Positions 25,327 through 34,736 of a stretch of DNA of 41,350 nucleotides are shown here, piece by piece. Source of the DNA: Flavobacterium sp. (lineage in GTDB: Bacteria > Bacteroidota > Bacteroidia > Flavobacteriales > Flavobacteriaceae); assembly GCF_028689845.1 (NCBI RefSeq), contig NZ_JAQVCH010000024.1:1-41350 (forward strand), read 5' to 3'. Below the pieces are notes generated by a model that had not been told where the DNA came from, searched no databases, and saw only the letters and a list, made by a program, of their open reading frames with translations. A program made the position numbers and the translations under genes. Each line of letters starts with the position of its first letter. The first letter of the stretch is position 1.

Positions 25327-25361
25327 ATCCCGATGTGAAATTCATATCGGGATTTTTTTTT
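25327..25361 (+). terminator. rplS terminator
   Basis: ATCCCGAT (25327-25334) pairs with ATCGGGAT (25346-25353), followed by nine T residues. Confidence 0.85.
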
Positions 25362-25455
25362 GAATAAAAAGTCAAATCTTCAAAATTGACTTTTAAAATA
25401 GCATTCAAAAAACTATCTTCGCTTGACATCTTATTTTGCCAAAATTTGTTTTTAG

Positions 25456-27573
25456 ATGAATGACATTCTTCAAACGCCTATCGAATACCTTAAAGGAGTT
25501 GGTCCTTCTCGTGGCGAATTGCTTCGAAAAGAACTCAACATCTACCGCTATGGCGATTTGTTAACTTTTTTTCCGAATCGTTATATTGATCGAACGCGAT
25601 ATTATAAAATCAATGAATTAAGTGCTCATTCATTGGGCAGCAATGCAGAAGTGCAATTGGTTGGCAAAATTAGAACTATCAAAACGGTTGAACAGCAAAA
25701 AGGCCGCGGCCGATTAGTTGCCACTTTTGTGGATGAAACAGGAGAAATGGAACTCGTTTGGTTTCAAGGACAAAAATGGATTCGTGAAAGTTTAAAAATC
25801 AACACTCCTTATGTGATTTTTGGAAAAGTAAGTTCGTTTTCGGGAATCTTCAATATGGCTCATCCCGAATTGGAATTACTCGAAGAACATCAGGAAAGCT
25901 TAAGGTCAGTGTTACAGCCGGTTTATCCGTCGACAGAAAAATTAACGCAAAGAGGTATTTCGAATCGAACACTCAACAAAATGATGCAGCAATTGTTTAT
26001 GGAAACCCAAGCACGATTTTCAGAATCATTGCCTATTTATCTGTTAGAGGAATTAAAACTAATTCCAAAAAATGCCGCGATGTTCAATATTCATTTCCCA
26101 AAAAGTCAAGAATTATTAGCAAAAGCTCAATTTCGATTAAAATTTGAAGAATTGTTCTTTATCCAACTGCAATTAATTACCAAAAATCTGATTAGGAAAC
26201 ACAAAATCAAAGGACATCCCTTTGAAAAAGTAGGTGATTATTTTACCAATTTCTATCAAAATCATTTGCCTTTTGAATTGACCAATGCTCAAAAAAGAGT
26301 GTTGAAAGAAATTCGAAATGATTTAGGAAGTAATGCTCAAATGAATCGCTTGTTGCAAGGCGATGTGGGTTCTGGAAAAACCATCGTCGCTTTTATGTCG
26401 ATGTTAATGGCGTTGGATAACGGTTTTCAAAGTTGTTTGATGGCTCCCACCGAAATTTTAGCAACCCAACATTTTATCGGACTTTCGGAATTGGCGAAAG
26501 ACATGAACATCAATATTAAATTATTAACGGGTTCGTCTAAAACCGCCGCTCGAAAAATTATACATGATGAATTAGAAAAAGGCGAATTACATATTATAAT
26601 TGGCACGCACGCTTTGTTAGAAGACAAAGTGAAATTTCAAAATTTAGGTTTGGCCATTATTGATGAGCAACACCGTTTTGGCGTTGAACAACGTTCCAAA
26701 TTATGGAAGAAAAATGAGATTCCGCCCCATGTTTTAGTGATGACCGCCACTCCTATTCCGAGAACGTTGGCGATGAGTTTATATGGCGACTTAGATATTT
26801 CAGTGATTGATGAATTACCACCAGGCAGAAAACCTATTCAAACGGTGCATCGTTTTGATTCAAATCGTTTGAAGGTTTGGAAATTTTTAAAAGATGAAAT
26901 CGCAAAAGGTCGGCAAATATATATTGTTTATCCACTCATCAACGAAAGTGAAAAAATGGATTATAAAGATTTGATGGATGGTTACGAAAGTATTTCCAGG
27001 GATTTTCCATTGCCACACTATAGCGTATCGATTGTTCATGGTCAAATGAAAGCGGCGGATAAAGAAGAAGAAATGCGACGCTTTGCAGCTGGAAAAACCA
27101 ATATTATGGTCGCCACTACGGTCATTGAAGTGGGTGTTAACGTTCCGAATGCCAGTGTTATGGTGATTGAAAGTGCCGAACGATTTGGATTATCACAATT
27201 GCACCAACTTCGAGGTCGTGTAGGCCGTGGTGCCGAACAAAGTTATTGTATTTTAATGACGAGTCATAAATTGAGTAACGATTCAAAAACTCGGATGGAA
27301 ACCATGTGTCGCACCAACGATGGTTTTGAAATTGCCGAAGTAGATTTAAAACTCCGTGGACCTGGTGATTTAATGGGCACCCAACAAAGCGGCGTATTGA
27401 ATTTGCAAATTGCCGATTTGGTTCGCGACCGAGATATTTTACAAATTGCCCGACATGAAGCTATTAAACTCCTGAAAAAAGACGCACCAATGTCTTTACC
27501 AGAACATCAAGCCATGCGAGCTGTTTTTATAGAGATGAGCAAGAAGAAGAATATTTGGAATTATATTAGTTAG
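25456..27573 (+). CDS. recG: ATP-dependent DNA helicase RecG
   Basis: A 705-residue monomeric helicase that reverses stalled forks and processes Holliday junctions. The N-terminal wedge/OB domain starts at TPIEYLKGVGPSRGELL. The helicase core has QGDVGSGKTIVAF (Walker A), IIDEQHRFGVEQR (DEQH box), MTATPIPRTLAMSLYGDLD, VHGQMK, and motif VI QLRGRVGRGAEQSYC. It ends with the TRB-like MCRTNDGFEIAEVDLKLRGPGDLMGTQQSG. The length is typical. It is a single gene between rplS and an unrelated lipoprotein. Confidence 0.96.
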   Translation: MNDILQTPIEYLKGVGPSRGELLRKELNIYRYGDLLTFFPNRYIDRTRYYKINELSAHSLGSNAEVQLVGKIRTIKTVEQQKGRGRLVATFVDETGEMELVWFQGQKWIRESLKINTPYVIFGKVSSFSGIFNMAHPELELLEEHQESLRSVLQPVYPSTEKLTQRGISNRTLNKMMQQLFMETQARFSESLPIYLLEELKLIPKNAAMFNIHFPKSQELLAKAQFRLKFEELFFIQLQLITKNLIRKHKIKGHPFEKVGDYFTNFYQNHLPFELTNAQKRVLKEIRNDLGSNAQMNRLLQGDVGSGKTIVAFMSMLMALDNGFQSCLMAPTEILATQHFIGLSELAKDMNINIKLLTGSSKTAARKIIHDELEKGELHIIIGTHALLEDKVKFQNLGLAIIDEQHRFGVEQRSKLWKKNEIPPHVLVMTATPIPRTLAMSLYGDLDISVIDELPPGRKPIQTVHRFDSNRLKVWKFLKDEIAKGRQIYIVYPLINESEKMDYKDLMDGYESISRDFPLPHYSVSIVHGQMKAADKEEEMRRFAAGKTNIMVATTVIEVGVNVPNASVMVIESAERFGLSQLHQLRGRVGRGAEQSYCILMTSHKLSNDSKTRMETMCRTNDGFEIAEVDLKLRGPGDLMGTQQSGVLNLQIADLVRDRDILQIARHEAIKLLKKDAPMSLPEHQAMRAVFIEMSKKKNIWNYIS

Positions 27574-27833
27574 CTTGAAGTCGGCGGTGAAAGGTGGAAA
27601 GGAATTTCAACTTTTTGATGGATTACGGTTTTAATAGATTTTCTCATATTTTTAATTTATGTTTTTACAGAATTATAATTTTCCATCCTAAAAGGTTCAT
27701 TACCGATTATTTATGTTTTTTATCGATTTAATTTTTTTTGTGACAATGTTGCATTTAGTTTAGCCTCATCAAATCAAGTTTGCCCAATTTGAATTTGAGC
27801 TAGATCCCAAGTCTAACTAAAACATAACCGAAC

Positions 27834-28367
27834 ATGAAAAAAATTACACTTGTAATTTTCATTGCCTTTTTGGCTATAAACTGTAGTAATGATGATGTAA
27901 TCGTCGTTTCAAATCCCACTATTAACAAAACTACTTTAGTTGAAAAGCTAAATGAAATGAATTATGATTTATGGAATAAAGATTCCAAAATTATTGGTGA
28001 TTTAAAAGTTTATGATGACCATGAAAATGTCTATATTTCTTGTCAAACCAATGTAAAATTTCAAATTGTGGAAACCGCATTCTATTTAGGAACTTATGAG
28101 AAACTTCCACTAAATCAAGATTTTTTAGATAAATCAGCTTTTACACATTCTGAAGAATTAAACTCAATCGAAACTAGCGAATCACCTGCTATTTTTTATA
28201 AAGTAAAAAAGAGTCGTCTTCAAACGGATGAAAACGGCTGTCTATTCATTTCGACCTATTTTACAGTAAAAAACTTAGAATCCAATAAGTTAGAAAGAGC
28301 ATTATGTGTTTCAAATCATTTACCAAAAGAAACGAAGTCAACCTATTTTCTATACTGCATTCATTAA
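27834..28367 (+). CDS. Lipoprotein of unknown function
   Basis: A 177-residue lipoprotein starting MKKITLVIFIAFLAINCSNDD. The lipobox is AINC, and the SNDD after it resembles the flavobacterial surface-export signal. The mature part contains a Cys triplet (SCQTNV, NGCLF, RALCVSN and the C-terminal LYCIH). No domain is recognised. It is isolated, with about 260 nt before and 180 nt after it. Confidence 0.7.
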   Translation: MKKITLVIFIAFLAINCSNDDVIVVSNPTINKTTLVEKLNEMNYDLWNKDSKIIGDLKVYDDHENVYISCQTNVKFQIVETAFYLGTYEKLPLNQDFLDKSAFTHSEELNSIETSESPAIFYKVKKSRLQTDENGCLFISTYFTVKNLESNKLERALCVSNHLPKETKSTYFLYCIH

Positions 28368-28492
28368 TTTTCTTTTATTTAGATTGCAGATAAGCTATAA
28401 TCATGAATCCTAAAATGATTTTTGAATATTAGTTAATAAATTCAGCTATTGTTAATAATAATTCTAAATTCACCTTATTTTCCTTCCTATTT

Positions 28493-28525
28493 TTGTTAGG
28501 CTTAAAAAGACAATTATTATCTTTG
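28493..28525 (+). promoter_or_regulatory. pheT promoter
   Basis: TTG (28493-28495), 22 nt, then TATCTTTG (28518-28525). The predicted start is near 28532, about 15 nt before the ATG. Confidence 0.6.
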
Positions 28526-28547
28526 CAGACTAATAAAATCAACCAAA

Positions 28548-30968
28548 ATGCGTATTTCCTATAACTGGCTCAAACAATTCATCAAATTAGATTCCTCTGC
28601 AGAAGAAACAGCTGCTGTACTAACCGACTTAGGACTGGAAGTGGAAGGAATTGACACTTTTGAATCCATCAAAGGTGGACTTAAAGGAATTGTAGTTGGC
28701 GAAGTTAAAACCTGCGTACAACATCCAGATGCGGATCGTTTAAGAATTACAACCGTTGATTTAGGCGATGATAAACCCGTACAAATTGTTTGCGGAGCTC
28801 CGAATGTTGCCGTAGGTCAAAAAGTTCCAGTCGCTACAATTGGCACTATTTTAATCGATAAAGAAGGGAAAGAATTTCAAATCAAAAAAGGAAAAATTCG
28901 AGGACAAGAAAGTCACGGAATGATTTGTGCTGAAGACGAATTAGGTTTAGGCGAAAATCATGACGGCATAATGATTTTAGATTCGGATATAGCCACGGGC
29001 ACACTTTTTTCTAAAGTGATGCAAATTGAAACGGATCAAATTTTTGAAATTGGTTTAACACCTAATCGTGCAGATGCCATGTCACATTGGGGTGTCGCCA
29101 GAGATTTACGAGCTGGATTGGTACAAAAAAATATTCATCCCGAGCTGATAACGCCTTCGGTATCGAGTTTTCGAGTAGATAAAAGAACGCTTAAAATAGA
29201 TGTTGAAGTAAAAGACAACAAATTAGCTCCACGTTATTGTGGAGTAACGATTTCTGGAATTGATGTTAAGCCTTCTCCAGCTTGGTTACAAAATAGATTA
29301 AAAGCTATTGGACTCAGTCCAAAAAACAATATTATTGACGTAACCAACTATGTATTACACGAATTAGGTCAGCCTCTTCATGCCTTTGATGCGTCAAAAA
29401 TACACGGAAAAATCATAGTCAAAACAGTAGCCAGTGGCACAAAATTTAAAACCCTAGATGATGTAGAACGCATTTTACATGAAGAAGATTTAATGATTTG
29501 CGATGAAAAAGGACCGTTGTGTATCGCTGGTGTTTATGGCGGAAAAGATTCTGGAGTTTCAGAAAATACGGGTTCTATTTTCTTAGAGAGTGCTTATTTT
29601 AATGCTGTTTCTGTTCGTAAAACGGCAAAAAGACACGGATTGAATACAGATTCTTCATTCCGATTTGAAAGAGGAATCGATCCAACCATTACAGAATATG
29701 CTTTAAAAAGAGCGGCAAATTTAATTAAAGAAATTGCTGGTGGCGAAATTACTTCTGATATTATCGATGTGTATCAAAAGAAAATAGAAGATTTTCAAGT
29801 TCTTTTAAATTTCAATAAAGTAAATAAAATAATTGGTCAGGAAATATCGAAAGAAACAATCAAGAAGATTTTAGTTTCGTTAGATATTAAAGTAAATAGT
29901 GTTTCAGATGCGGGATTAGGTTTGACCATTCCGGCTTATCGTGTGGATGTGCAACGTGAGGTGGATGTGATTGAAGAAATTTTACGTGTTTATGGTTATA
30001 ATAACATTGAATTTAGTAAAAAACTCAATGCATCAGTTGCCAATTCTGGAAGAACAGAAGATTATAAAGTACAAAATATCATCGCAAATCAACTGAATTC
30101 TTTAGGTTTTCATGAGATGATGGCAAATTCATTGACCACTCCAGATTATGTGCAACTGTCAGAAAGTTTAAAAGAAGAGCATAATGTAATGATGCTTAAT
30201 CCGTTAAGTCATGATTTATCTGCCATGCGACAAACCATGTTATTTTCTGGATTAGAAGCGGTTTCTTATAATATTAACCGAAAAAATGGGGATTTAAAAT
30301 TGTTTGAGTTTGGAAAAAGTTACCATAAATTGCTTTCTGGACATGAAGAAAATAAACACTTAACCCTATTCTTAACTGGAAATAGACAGAAAGAAGGTTG
30401 GAATTCAACACAAAAAACAAGTGATTTCTTTTTATTTAAAGGATATGTGGACAGTGTTTTTTCTAGACTAACTTTGCCAAAAACACAATCTGTTCCGGTG
30501 GCTTCCGATTTGTTTGGTGAAGGAGTTGCTCTAGCAGTTGGTCAAGATATTTTAGTAGAATTAGGCACTGTGAAAAAATCAATTTTAAAACATTTTGATA
30601 TTAAACAGGAAGTGTTTTATGCCGATTTTAATTGGGAATTGATTTTAAAATTACTTTCAAATAAAATTAAATACCAAGAAATCCCTAAATACCCAGAAGT
30701 TCGTCGTGATTTTGCGTTGTTATTATCGAACGAAGTTACGTTTGAATCGTTGTATACTACAGCTCGTCAAACCGAAAAATCGTTGTTGAAAGAAATCAAT
30801 TTATTTGATGTTTATCAAGGAGATAAATTACCGGAAGGTAAAAAATCGTATGCGTTAAGTTTCATCATCCAAGATAATTCGAAAACCTTAACCGATGAAC
30901 AAATTGACAAAATTATGAATAAATTGAAGTTGAATTTTGAAAAAGAATTCGATGCTGTTTTAAGATAA
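28548..30968 (+). CDS. pheT: Phenylalanyl-tRNA synthetase beta subunit
   Basis: An 806-residue subunit of the (alpha-beta)2 PheRS. In order: the tRNA-binding EMAP/Myf domain (VVGEVKTCVQHPDADRLR, VCGAPNVAVGQKVPVA; residues about 40-155), B3/B4 with the editing region (VTNYVLHELGQPLHAFD, RHGLNTDSSFRFERGIDP), the B5 domain, the inactive class II core (MLNPLSHDLSAMRQTML), and a C-terminal FDX-ACB anticodon-binding domain (YPEVRRDFALLLS to the end). The length is normal. pheS is not adjacent, as is common in this group. Confidence 0.96.
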   Translation: MRISYNWLKQFIKLDSSAEETAAVLTDLGLEVEGIDTFESIKGGLKGIVVGEVKTCVQHPDADRLRITTVDLGDDKPVQIVCGAPNVAVGQKVPVATIGTILIDKEGKEFQIKKGKIRGQESHGMICAEDELGLGENHDGIMILDSDIATGTLFSKVMQIETDQIFEIGLTPNRADAMSHWGVARDLRAGLVQKNIHPELITPSVSSFRVDKRTLKIDVEVKDNKLAPRYCGVTISGIDVKPSPAWLQNRLKAIGLSPKNNIIDVTNYVLHELGQPLHAFDASKIHGKIIVKTVASGTKFKTLDDVERILHEEDLMICDEKGPLCIAGVYGGKDSGVSENTGSIFLESAYFNAVSVRKTAKRHGLNTDSSFRFERGIDPTITEYALKRAANLIKEIAGGEITSDIIDVYQKKIEDFQVLLNFNKVNKIIGQEISKETIKKILVSLDIKVNSVSDAGLGLTIPAYRVDVQREVDVIEEILRVYGYNNIEFSKKLNASVANSGRTEDYKVQNIIANQLNSLGFHEMMANSLTTPDYVQLSESLKEEHNVMMLNPLSHDLSAMRQTMLFSGLEAVSYNINRKNGDLKLFEFGKSYHKLLSGHEENKHLTLFLTGNRQKEGWNSTQKTSDFFLFKGYVDSVFSRLTLPKTQSVPVASDLFGEGVALAVGQDILVELGTVKKSILKHFDIKQEVFYADFNWELILKLLSNKIKYQEIPKYPEVRRDFALLLSNEVTFESLYTTARQTEKSLLKEINLFDVYQGDKLPEGKKSYALSFIIQDNSKTLTDEQIDKIMNKLKLNFEKEFDAVLR

Positions 30969-30994
30969 ATTATTCCAATACAAAAGAATTGAAG

Positions 30995-31022
30995 AAAACT
31001 GGCTTATGGTCAGTTTTTTTTT
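30995..31022 (+). terminator. pheT terminator
   Basis: AAAACTG (30995-31001) pairs with CAGTTTT (31011-31017), with a long T run after it. Confidence 0.75.
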
Positions 31023-31226
31023 GTTTTAGTAAACACCCAAAACTAAGTAGTTCAAAAAGTGCTTCATCCTATATAATCAGCAAACAGTGAGCTTAAAATT
31101 AAGCAAGAACAATGTGGGGATTTATGCTATAAACAAATTTCAATGCTGGAATTTTAACGCTTTAAATAGTAACCTTGCTATAAAACTTCTGAAGGTATTT
31201 TTAAATTAAAGATCGTATTAGGAAAT
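31023..31226. other. Gene-free spacer between pheT and rpsA
   Basis: No ORF or element is recognised in this spacer between two convergent transcripts. A short GCTTAA/TTAAGC inverted repeat near 31090 may be chance. Confidence 0.5.
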
Positions 31227-31257
31227 AAAAAAAGTCCTCTTTTTACAGAGGACTCTT
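31227..31257 (-). terminator. rpsA terminator
   Basis: AGTCCTCT (31233-31240) and AGAGGACT (31247-31254) form an 8-bp stem with a run of T on the minus strand after it, downstream of the rpsA stop at 31282. Confidence 0.8.
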
Positions 31258-31281
31258 TAATTTATTCAAGGGTGTGAACTA

Positions 31282-33057
31282 TTATTTCTCTCCTTTTTCC
31301 ATCTTAGCTTTTAAGTCGGCTAAAATTTGATTGTTTTCACCTAAGGTTTGAGCAGGAGCATTAGAGTTGTTATTAGCAGCAACAGATTCTGTAGCAGCTT
31401 TTACATTTTTCTCTTCTTCTTCTCTAAAAATGGCAGTATGAGAAGCGACTACACGTTTGAATTCTTTATTGAATTCAATCACTTTGAAGTCAGCTACATC
31501 ACCTTTTTTCAATTTTTTACCATCTTCTTTCTCTAAATGACGAGCTGGTACAAATGCAACTACCTCATCACCAAAATCAACTGTAGCACCTTTGTCTACA
31601 ATTTCAGCAATGGTTCCGTTGTGAATTGTTCCTACAGCAAAAGCATCTTCATGTTTATCCCATGGATTAGCTGTTGTTTGTTTATGACCTAAAGATAATT
31701 TACGACCATCAACATCTAATTCTAATACAACCACATCAAGAGTTTCACCAACATTTACAAATTCAGATGGGTGTTTAATTTTCTTAGTCCAAGAAAGGTC
31801 AGAAATATAGATTAACCCATCAATTCCTTCTTCTAATTCTACGAAAATACCAAAGTTTGTAAAGTTTCTAACGATTCCAGAATGTTTAGAACCTACTGGA
31901 TATTTAGAAGTGATATCAGTCCAAGGATCTTGCGACATTTGTTTGATACCTAAAGACATTTTTCTTTCGTCTCTATCTAAGGTTAAAACAACTGCGTCAA
32001 CCTCGTCTCCAATTTTCATAAAATCTTGAGCTGAACGTAAATGTGTAGACCAAGACATTTCAGAAACGTGGATTAAACCTTCAACACCTTCAGCCACTTC
32101 AATAAATGCACCGTAGTCAGCAATAACCACTACTTTACCTTTTACTTTATCGCCTACTTTTAAGTTAGCATCTAAAGCATCCCATGGATGAGCGTTTAAT
32201 TGTTTTAAACCTAATTGGATTCTTGTTTTCTCATCATCAAAATCAAGAATTACTACGTTTAATTTTTGGTCTAATTCAAGAACTTCGCTTGGGTGATTGA
32301 TTCTTGACCAAGAAAGGTCAGTAATATGGATTAATCCATCTACACCACCTAAGTCAATAAACACACCATAAGAAGTAATGTTTTTAACAACACCTTCTAA
32401 TACTTGTCCTTTTTCTAATTGACCAATAATTTCTTTTTTCTGTACTTCAATATCTGCTTCGATAAGAGCTTTGTGAGAAACAACCACGTTTTTAAATTCG
32501 TGATTAATTTTTACCACTTTAAACTCCATCATTTTATTCACATATTGGTCGTAATCGCGGATTGGTTTCACATCAATTTGAGAACCTGGTAAAAACGCTT
32601 CGATTCCGAAAACGTCTACAATCATACCCCCTTTAGTTCTACATTTAACAAAACCGTTTACGATTTCACCTGTTTCATTAGCAGCAATAACACGATCCCA
32701 AGCTTTGATTGTTCTCGCTTTTCTGTGCGATAAAACCAATTGACCTGTTTTGTCCTCACGAACATCGATTAAAACTTCTACTTTGTCACCCACTTTTAAT
32801 CCTGGGTTGTAACGGAATTCGTTTAAAGAGATAACTCCTTCAGATTTCGCGTTAATGTCAACAATAGCATCACGATCAGTAACACGAACTACAGTTCCCA
32901 TCACTACTTCGTCACTATCTGTTGAGATGAAGGTTTTAGCAACTAACTCTTCAAATTCTCTTAGGTTTTTTTCATCTACTACATCAATTCCTTCTTGGAA
33001 ATTATGCCAGTTAAAGTTTGCTAAAAACGCTTCTTGTTCTTTTAAAATTTCAGACAT
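31282..33057 (-). CDS. rpsA: 30S ribosomal protein S1
   Basis: A 591-residue S1 with six S1 RNA-binding repeats, each beginning G(T/F/V/K/I)V: GTVVRVTDRDAIVDI, GFVKCRTKGGMIVDV, GVVKNITSYGVFIDLGGVDG, GKVVVIADYGAFIEVAEGVEG, GIVRNFTNFGIFVELEEGIDG, GTIAEIVDKGATVDF. The C-terminal 50 residues are Ala/Asn/Gln-rich and disordered. S1 helps mRNA load onto the ribosome, although Bacteroidota translation depends less on Shine-Dalgarno pairing. The long leader and promoter upstream are described separately. Confidence 0.96.
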   Translation of the reverse strand: MSEILKEQEAFLANFNWHNFQEGIDVVDEKNLREFEELVAKTFISTDSDEVVMGTVVRVTDRDAIVDINAKSEGVISLNEFRYNPGLKVGDKVEVLIDVREDKTGQLVLSHRKARTIKAWDRVIAANETGEIVNGFVKCRTKGGMIVDVFGIEAFLPGSQIDVKPIRDYDQYVNKMMEFKVVKINHEFKNVVVSHKALIEADIEVQKKEIIGQLEKGQVLEGVVKNITSYGVFIDLGGVDGLIHITDLSWSRINHPSEVLELDQKLNVVILDFDDEKTRIQLGLKQLNAHPWDALDANLKVGDKVKGKVVVIADYGAFIEVAEGVEGLIHVSEMSWSTHLRSAQDFMKIGDEVDAVVLTLDRDERKMSLGIKQMSQDPWTDITSKYPVGSKHSGIVRNFTNFGIFVELEEGIDGLIYISDLSWTKKIKHPSEFVNVGETLDVVVLELDVDGRKLSLGHKQTTANPWDKHEDAFAVGTIHNGTIAEIVDKGATVDFGDEVVAFVPARHLEKEDGKKLKKGDVADFKVIEFNKEFKRVVASHTAIFREEEEKNVKAATESVAANNNSNAPAQTLGENNQILADLKAKMEKGEK

Positions 33058-33170
33058 GCTGATTAAAAATTTGTATTCTGTGCTCTCCAGAGTTTCATGA
33101 CACGAAAGAAAACAACAGAAGTTGTTTAGATAAATAGTTTATACCCAGTGGAAACTCTTACTCGCCAAAA
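33058..33170 (-). ncRNA. Structured 5' leader of rpsA
   Basis: A leader of about 113 nt lies between the predicted start and the ATG. AGAGTTTC (33158-33151 on the minus strand) can pair perfectly with GAAACTCT (33096-33089), closing a 54-nt interior that contains a second hairpin AACAAC/GTTGTT (33111-33126). The outer stem ends some 30 nt before the start codon. S1 is autoregulated in E. coli through its leader; the same is inferred here, not shown. Confidence 0.5.
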
Positions 33171-33176
33171 GGTGTG

Positions 33177-33206
33177 CAAAATTACAAAGTTTATTTTGAT
33201 TTACAA
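33177..33206 (-). promoter_or_regulatory. rpsA promoter
   Basis: On the minus strand TTG (33206-33204), exactly 19 nt, then TAATTTTG (33184-33177). It is one of the three perfect matches with 19-nt spacing in the window. Confidence 0.8.
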
Positions 33207-33354
33207 AACTATTTTTGAGGGAATTAAGTTCTTTTTTGAATGCCTAAAAGTAGGTTACGCATTACTGGATATAACAACGCCTAAATGAGTCTGATTTAGA
33301 CACTCTCCGTTAGATATAAAATTAGCTGTCAATCACTTACAAAAGTTAAAAAAA

Positions 33355-34158
33355 TTATAATTTTCTTCCTTCAAAATGATCCATTGTATGATAAATTTTA
33401 AAAACGCGTCCAACAAACCAATCAAAAAACCAAATCGGTAAAACTCCTTGAAAAAACCGAACAAATCCGACGCTCCAAGGCATACTTACATACACTTTTT
33501 GCTTTTCAATTCCGCGAATAATTTGTTGAGCTGCTTTTTCAGGCTTCAATAATGGAATAATGGATTGAACGCCGTCAAACATTCCTGTATCAATATAATA
33601 AGGAGTGACTGTTGTTACCCCAATTTGCTTTTTGAGTTGTTTCATTTCTAATCGCAAACTATCAGACCATCCAATTAAAGCCCATTTACTAGCTGCATAA
33701 ACCGCCATTTTCGGATTTGAAATTAATCCTGCGGAAGAGGCAATATTACAAATGTTTCCTTTATTTTCATTCAACATTGTAGGAAGAAAAGCGGCGGTTA
33801 TGTACATCGGAGCCATCGTATTAATAGCCATCGTTCTTTTTACATCGTCTTCAGAATGTTCATGAAAAAATTTTCCAATAATTATCCCGGCATTATTAAT
33901 AACAACATCTACAAAACCTTCAGCTAGTAGAACTTGTTGAGCTGTTTCATTTACTTTTAGCGTATCGGATACATCAACTAAATAGGCAGAAACTTTTCCT
34001 AAAGGAGAAAGAACCTGTAACGTTTCATCAATATGCTGCTGATTTATGTCCCAAATAATAAGGTTTGCTCCTTTTTTTAGGACGATTTCGCCCATCAATT
34101 TTCCGATTCCAGAGGCACCTCCTGTGATGACCACATTTTTATGATGAAAATTAAACAT
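33355..34158 (-). CDS. Short-chain dehydrogenase/reductase
   Basis: A 267-residue classical SDR. The N-terminal TGGASGIGKLMGEIV is the TGxxxGxG cofactor motif, DINQQH shows an acidic residue typical of NAD preference, NNAG is at about 88-91, and the catalytic Ser-Tyr-Lys is IASSAG...YAASKWAL. The C terminus has a hydrophobic stretch (SVGFVRFFQGVLPIWFFDWFVG), as in the retinol-dehydrogenase-like SDR16C group, so it may be membrane-bound. The substrate is unknown. It is a single gene. Confidence 0.88.
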   Translation of the reverse strand: MFNFHHKNVVITGGASGIGKLMGEIVLKKGANLIIWDINQQHIDETLQVLSPLGKVSAYLVDVSDTLKVNETAQQVLLAEGFVDVVINNAGIIIGKFFHEHSEDDVKRTMAINTMAPMYITAAFLPTMLNENKGNICNIASSAGLISNPKMAVYAASKWALIGWSDSLRLEMKQLKKQIGVTTVTPYYIDTGMFDGVQSIIPLLKPEKAAQQIIRGIEKQKVYVSMPWSVGFVRFFQGVLPIWFFDWFVGRVFKIYHTMDHFEGRKL

Positions 34159-34279
34159 TTTACCTATTTTAAATGAACTCCAAATGTAAAGATACTTTAC
34201 AATTCAATCGAATAAATTCTATCAATTTTTTGATTTTAAATCTAAAACAAAATTTTAGCCGTAACTCTATTTATAATTG

Positions 34280-34287
34280 TAACTTTG
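34280..34287 (+). promoter_or_regulatory. -7 box upstream of the repeat protein
   Basis: TAACTTTG matches TAnnTTTG, with the start expected near 34294, about 15 nt before the ATG. No TTG lies at the usual distance. Confidence 0.45.
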
Positions 34288-34309
34288 ATTAATTCAACCC
34301 AATTGAAAG

Positions 34310-34717
34310 ATGAAAAAAGGAATTATTTTACTGTTTAGTATGCTTTTTAGCATTTCATACGCTCAAAAAATTCAGAATAGTAATTATGGAACGACAGGCT
34401 ATGTTAAAAGCGACGGAACCATTCAAAATCAAAATTATGCTACTATTGGATATATCAAAAGTAATGGGACAATTCAAAATCGAAATTATGCCACAATTGG
34501 TTATATAAAACAGAATGGAACCATACAAAATCAAAATTATGCAACCGTTGGTTATGTAAAAGAAAATGGCACTGTTCAAGATAACAATTATGCAACTTTA
34601 GGATTTATAAAAGAAAACGGTACCGTTCAAAACCAAAATTATGCTACGCTCGGATATGCAAAAGGCGTCCCAAAAGAATGGGCCGCCGTTTTGTTTTTCT
34701 TTTTTGAGATGGAGTAA
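34310..34717 (+). CDS. Secreted 17-residue-repeat protein (5-fold beta-flower type)
   Basis: A 135-residue protein: signal peptide MKKGIILLFSMLFSISYA, then six tandem 17-residue repeats from residue 20 to about 120 with the pattern (T/K)(I/V)QNxNYAT(I/V/L)GY(I/V)K(S/E/Q)NG, then a short tail GVPKEWAAVLFFFFEME. I recall this type under the name 5-fold beta-flower protein; no search was made. The strand-turn pattern (NG turns, alternating Tyr and Ile) suggests a closed beta array. At DNA level the repeats are 51 nt and diverged mainly at third positions, so selection acts on the protein. The function is unknown. Confidence 0.8.
   Translation: MKKGIILLFSMLFSISYAQKIQNSNYGTTGYVKSDGTIQNQNYATIGYIKSNGTIQNRNYATIGYIKQNGTIQNQNYATVGYVKENGTVQDNNYATLGFIKENGTVQNQNYATLGYAKGVPKEWAAVLFFFFEME
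34367..34672 (+). repeat. Six 51-nt tandem repeats inside the coding sequence
   Basis: Units of 51 nt code for the 17-residue protein repeats. Copies differ at several silent positions (AATTATGCTACTATTGG, AATTATGCCACAATTGG, AATTATGCAACCGTTGG), so they are not a recent slippage product. Confidence 0.8.
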
Positions 34718-34736
34718 ATCCGTAAAAAAATTAGTT

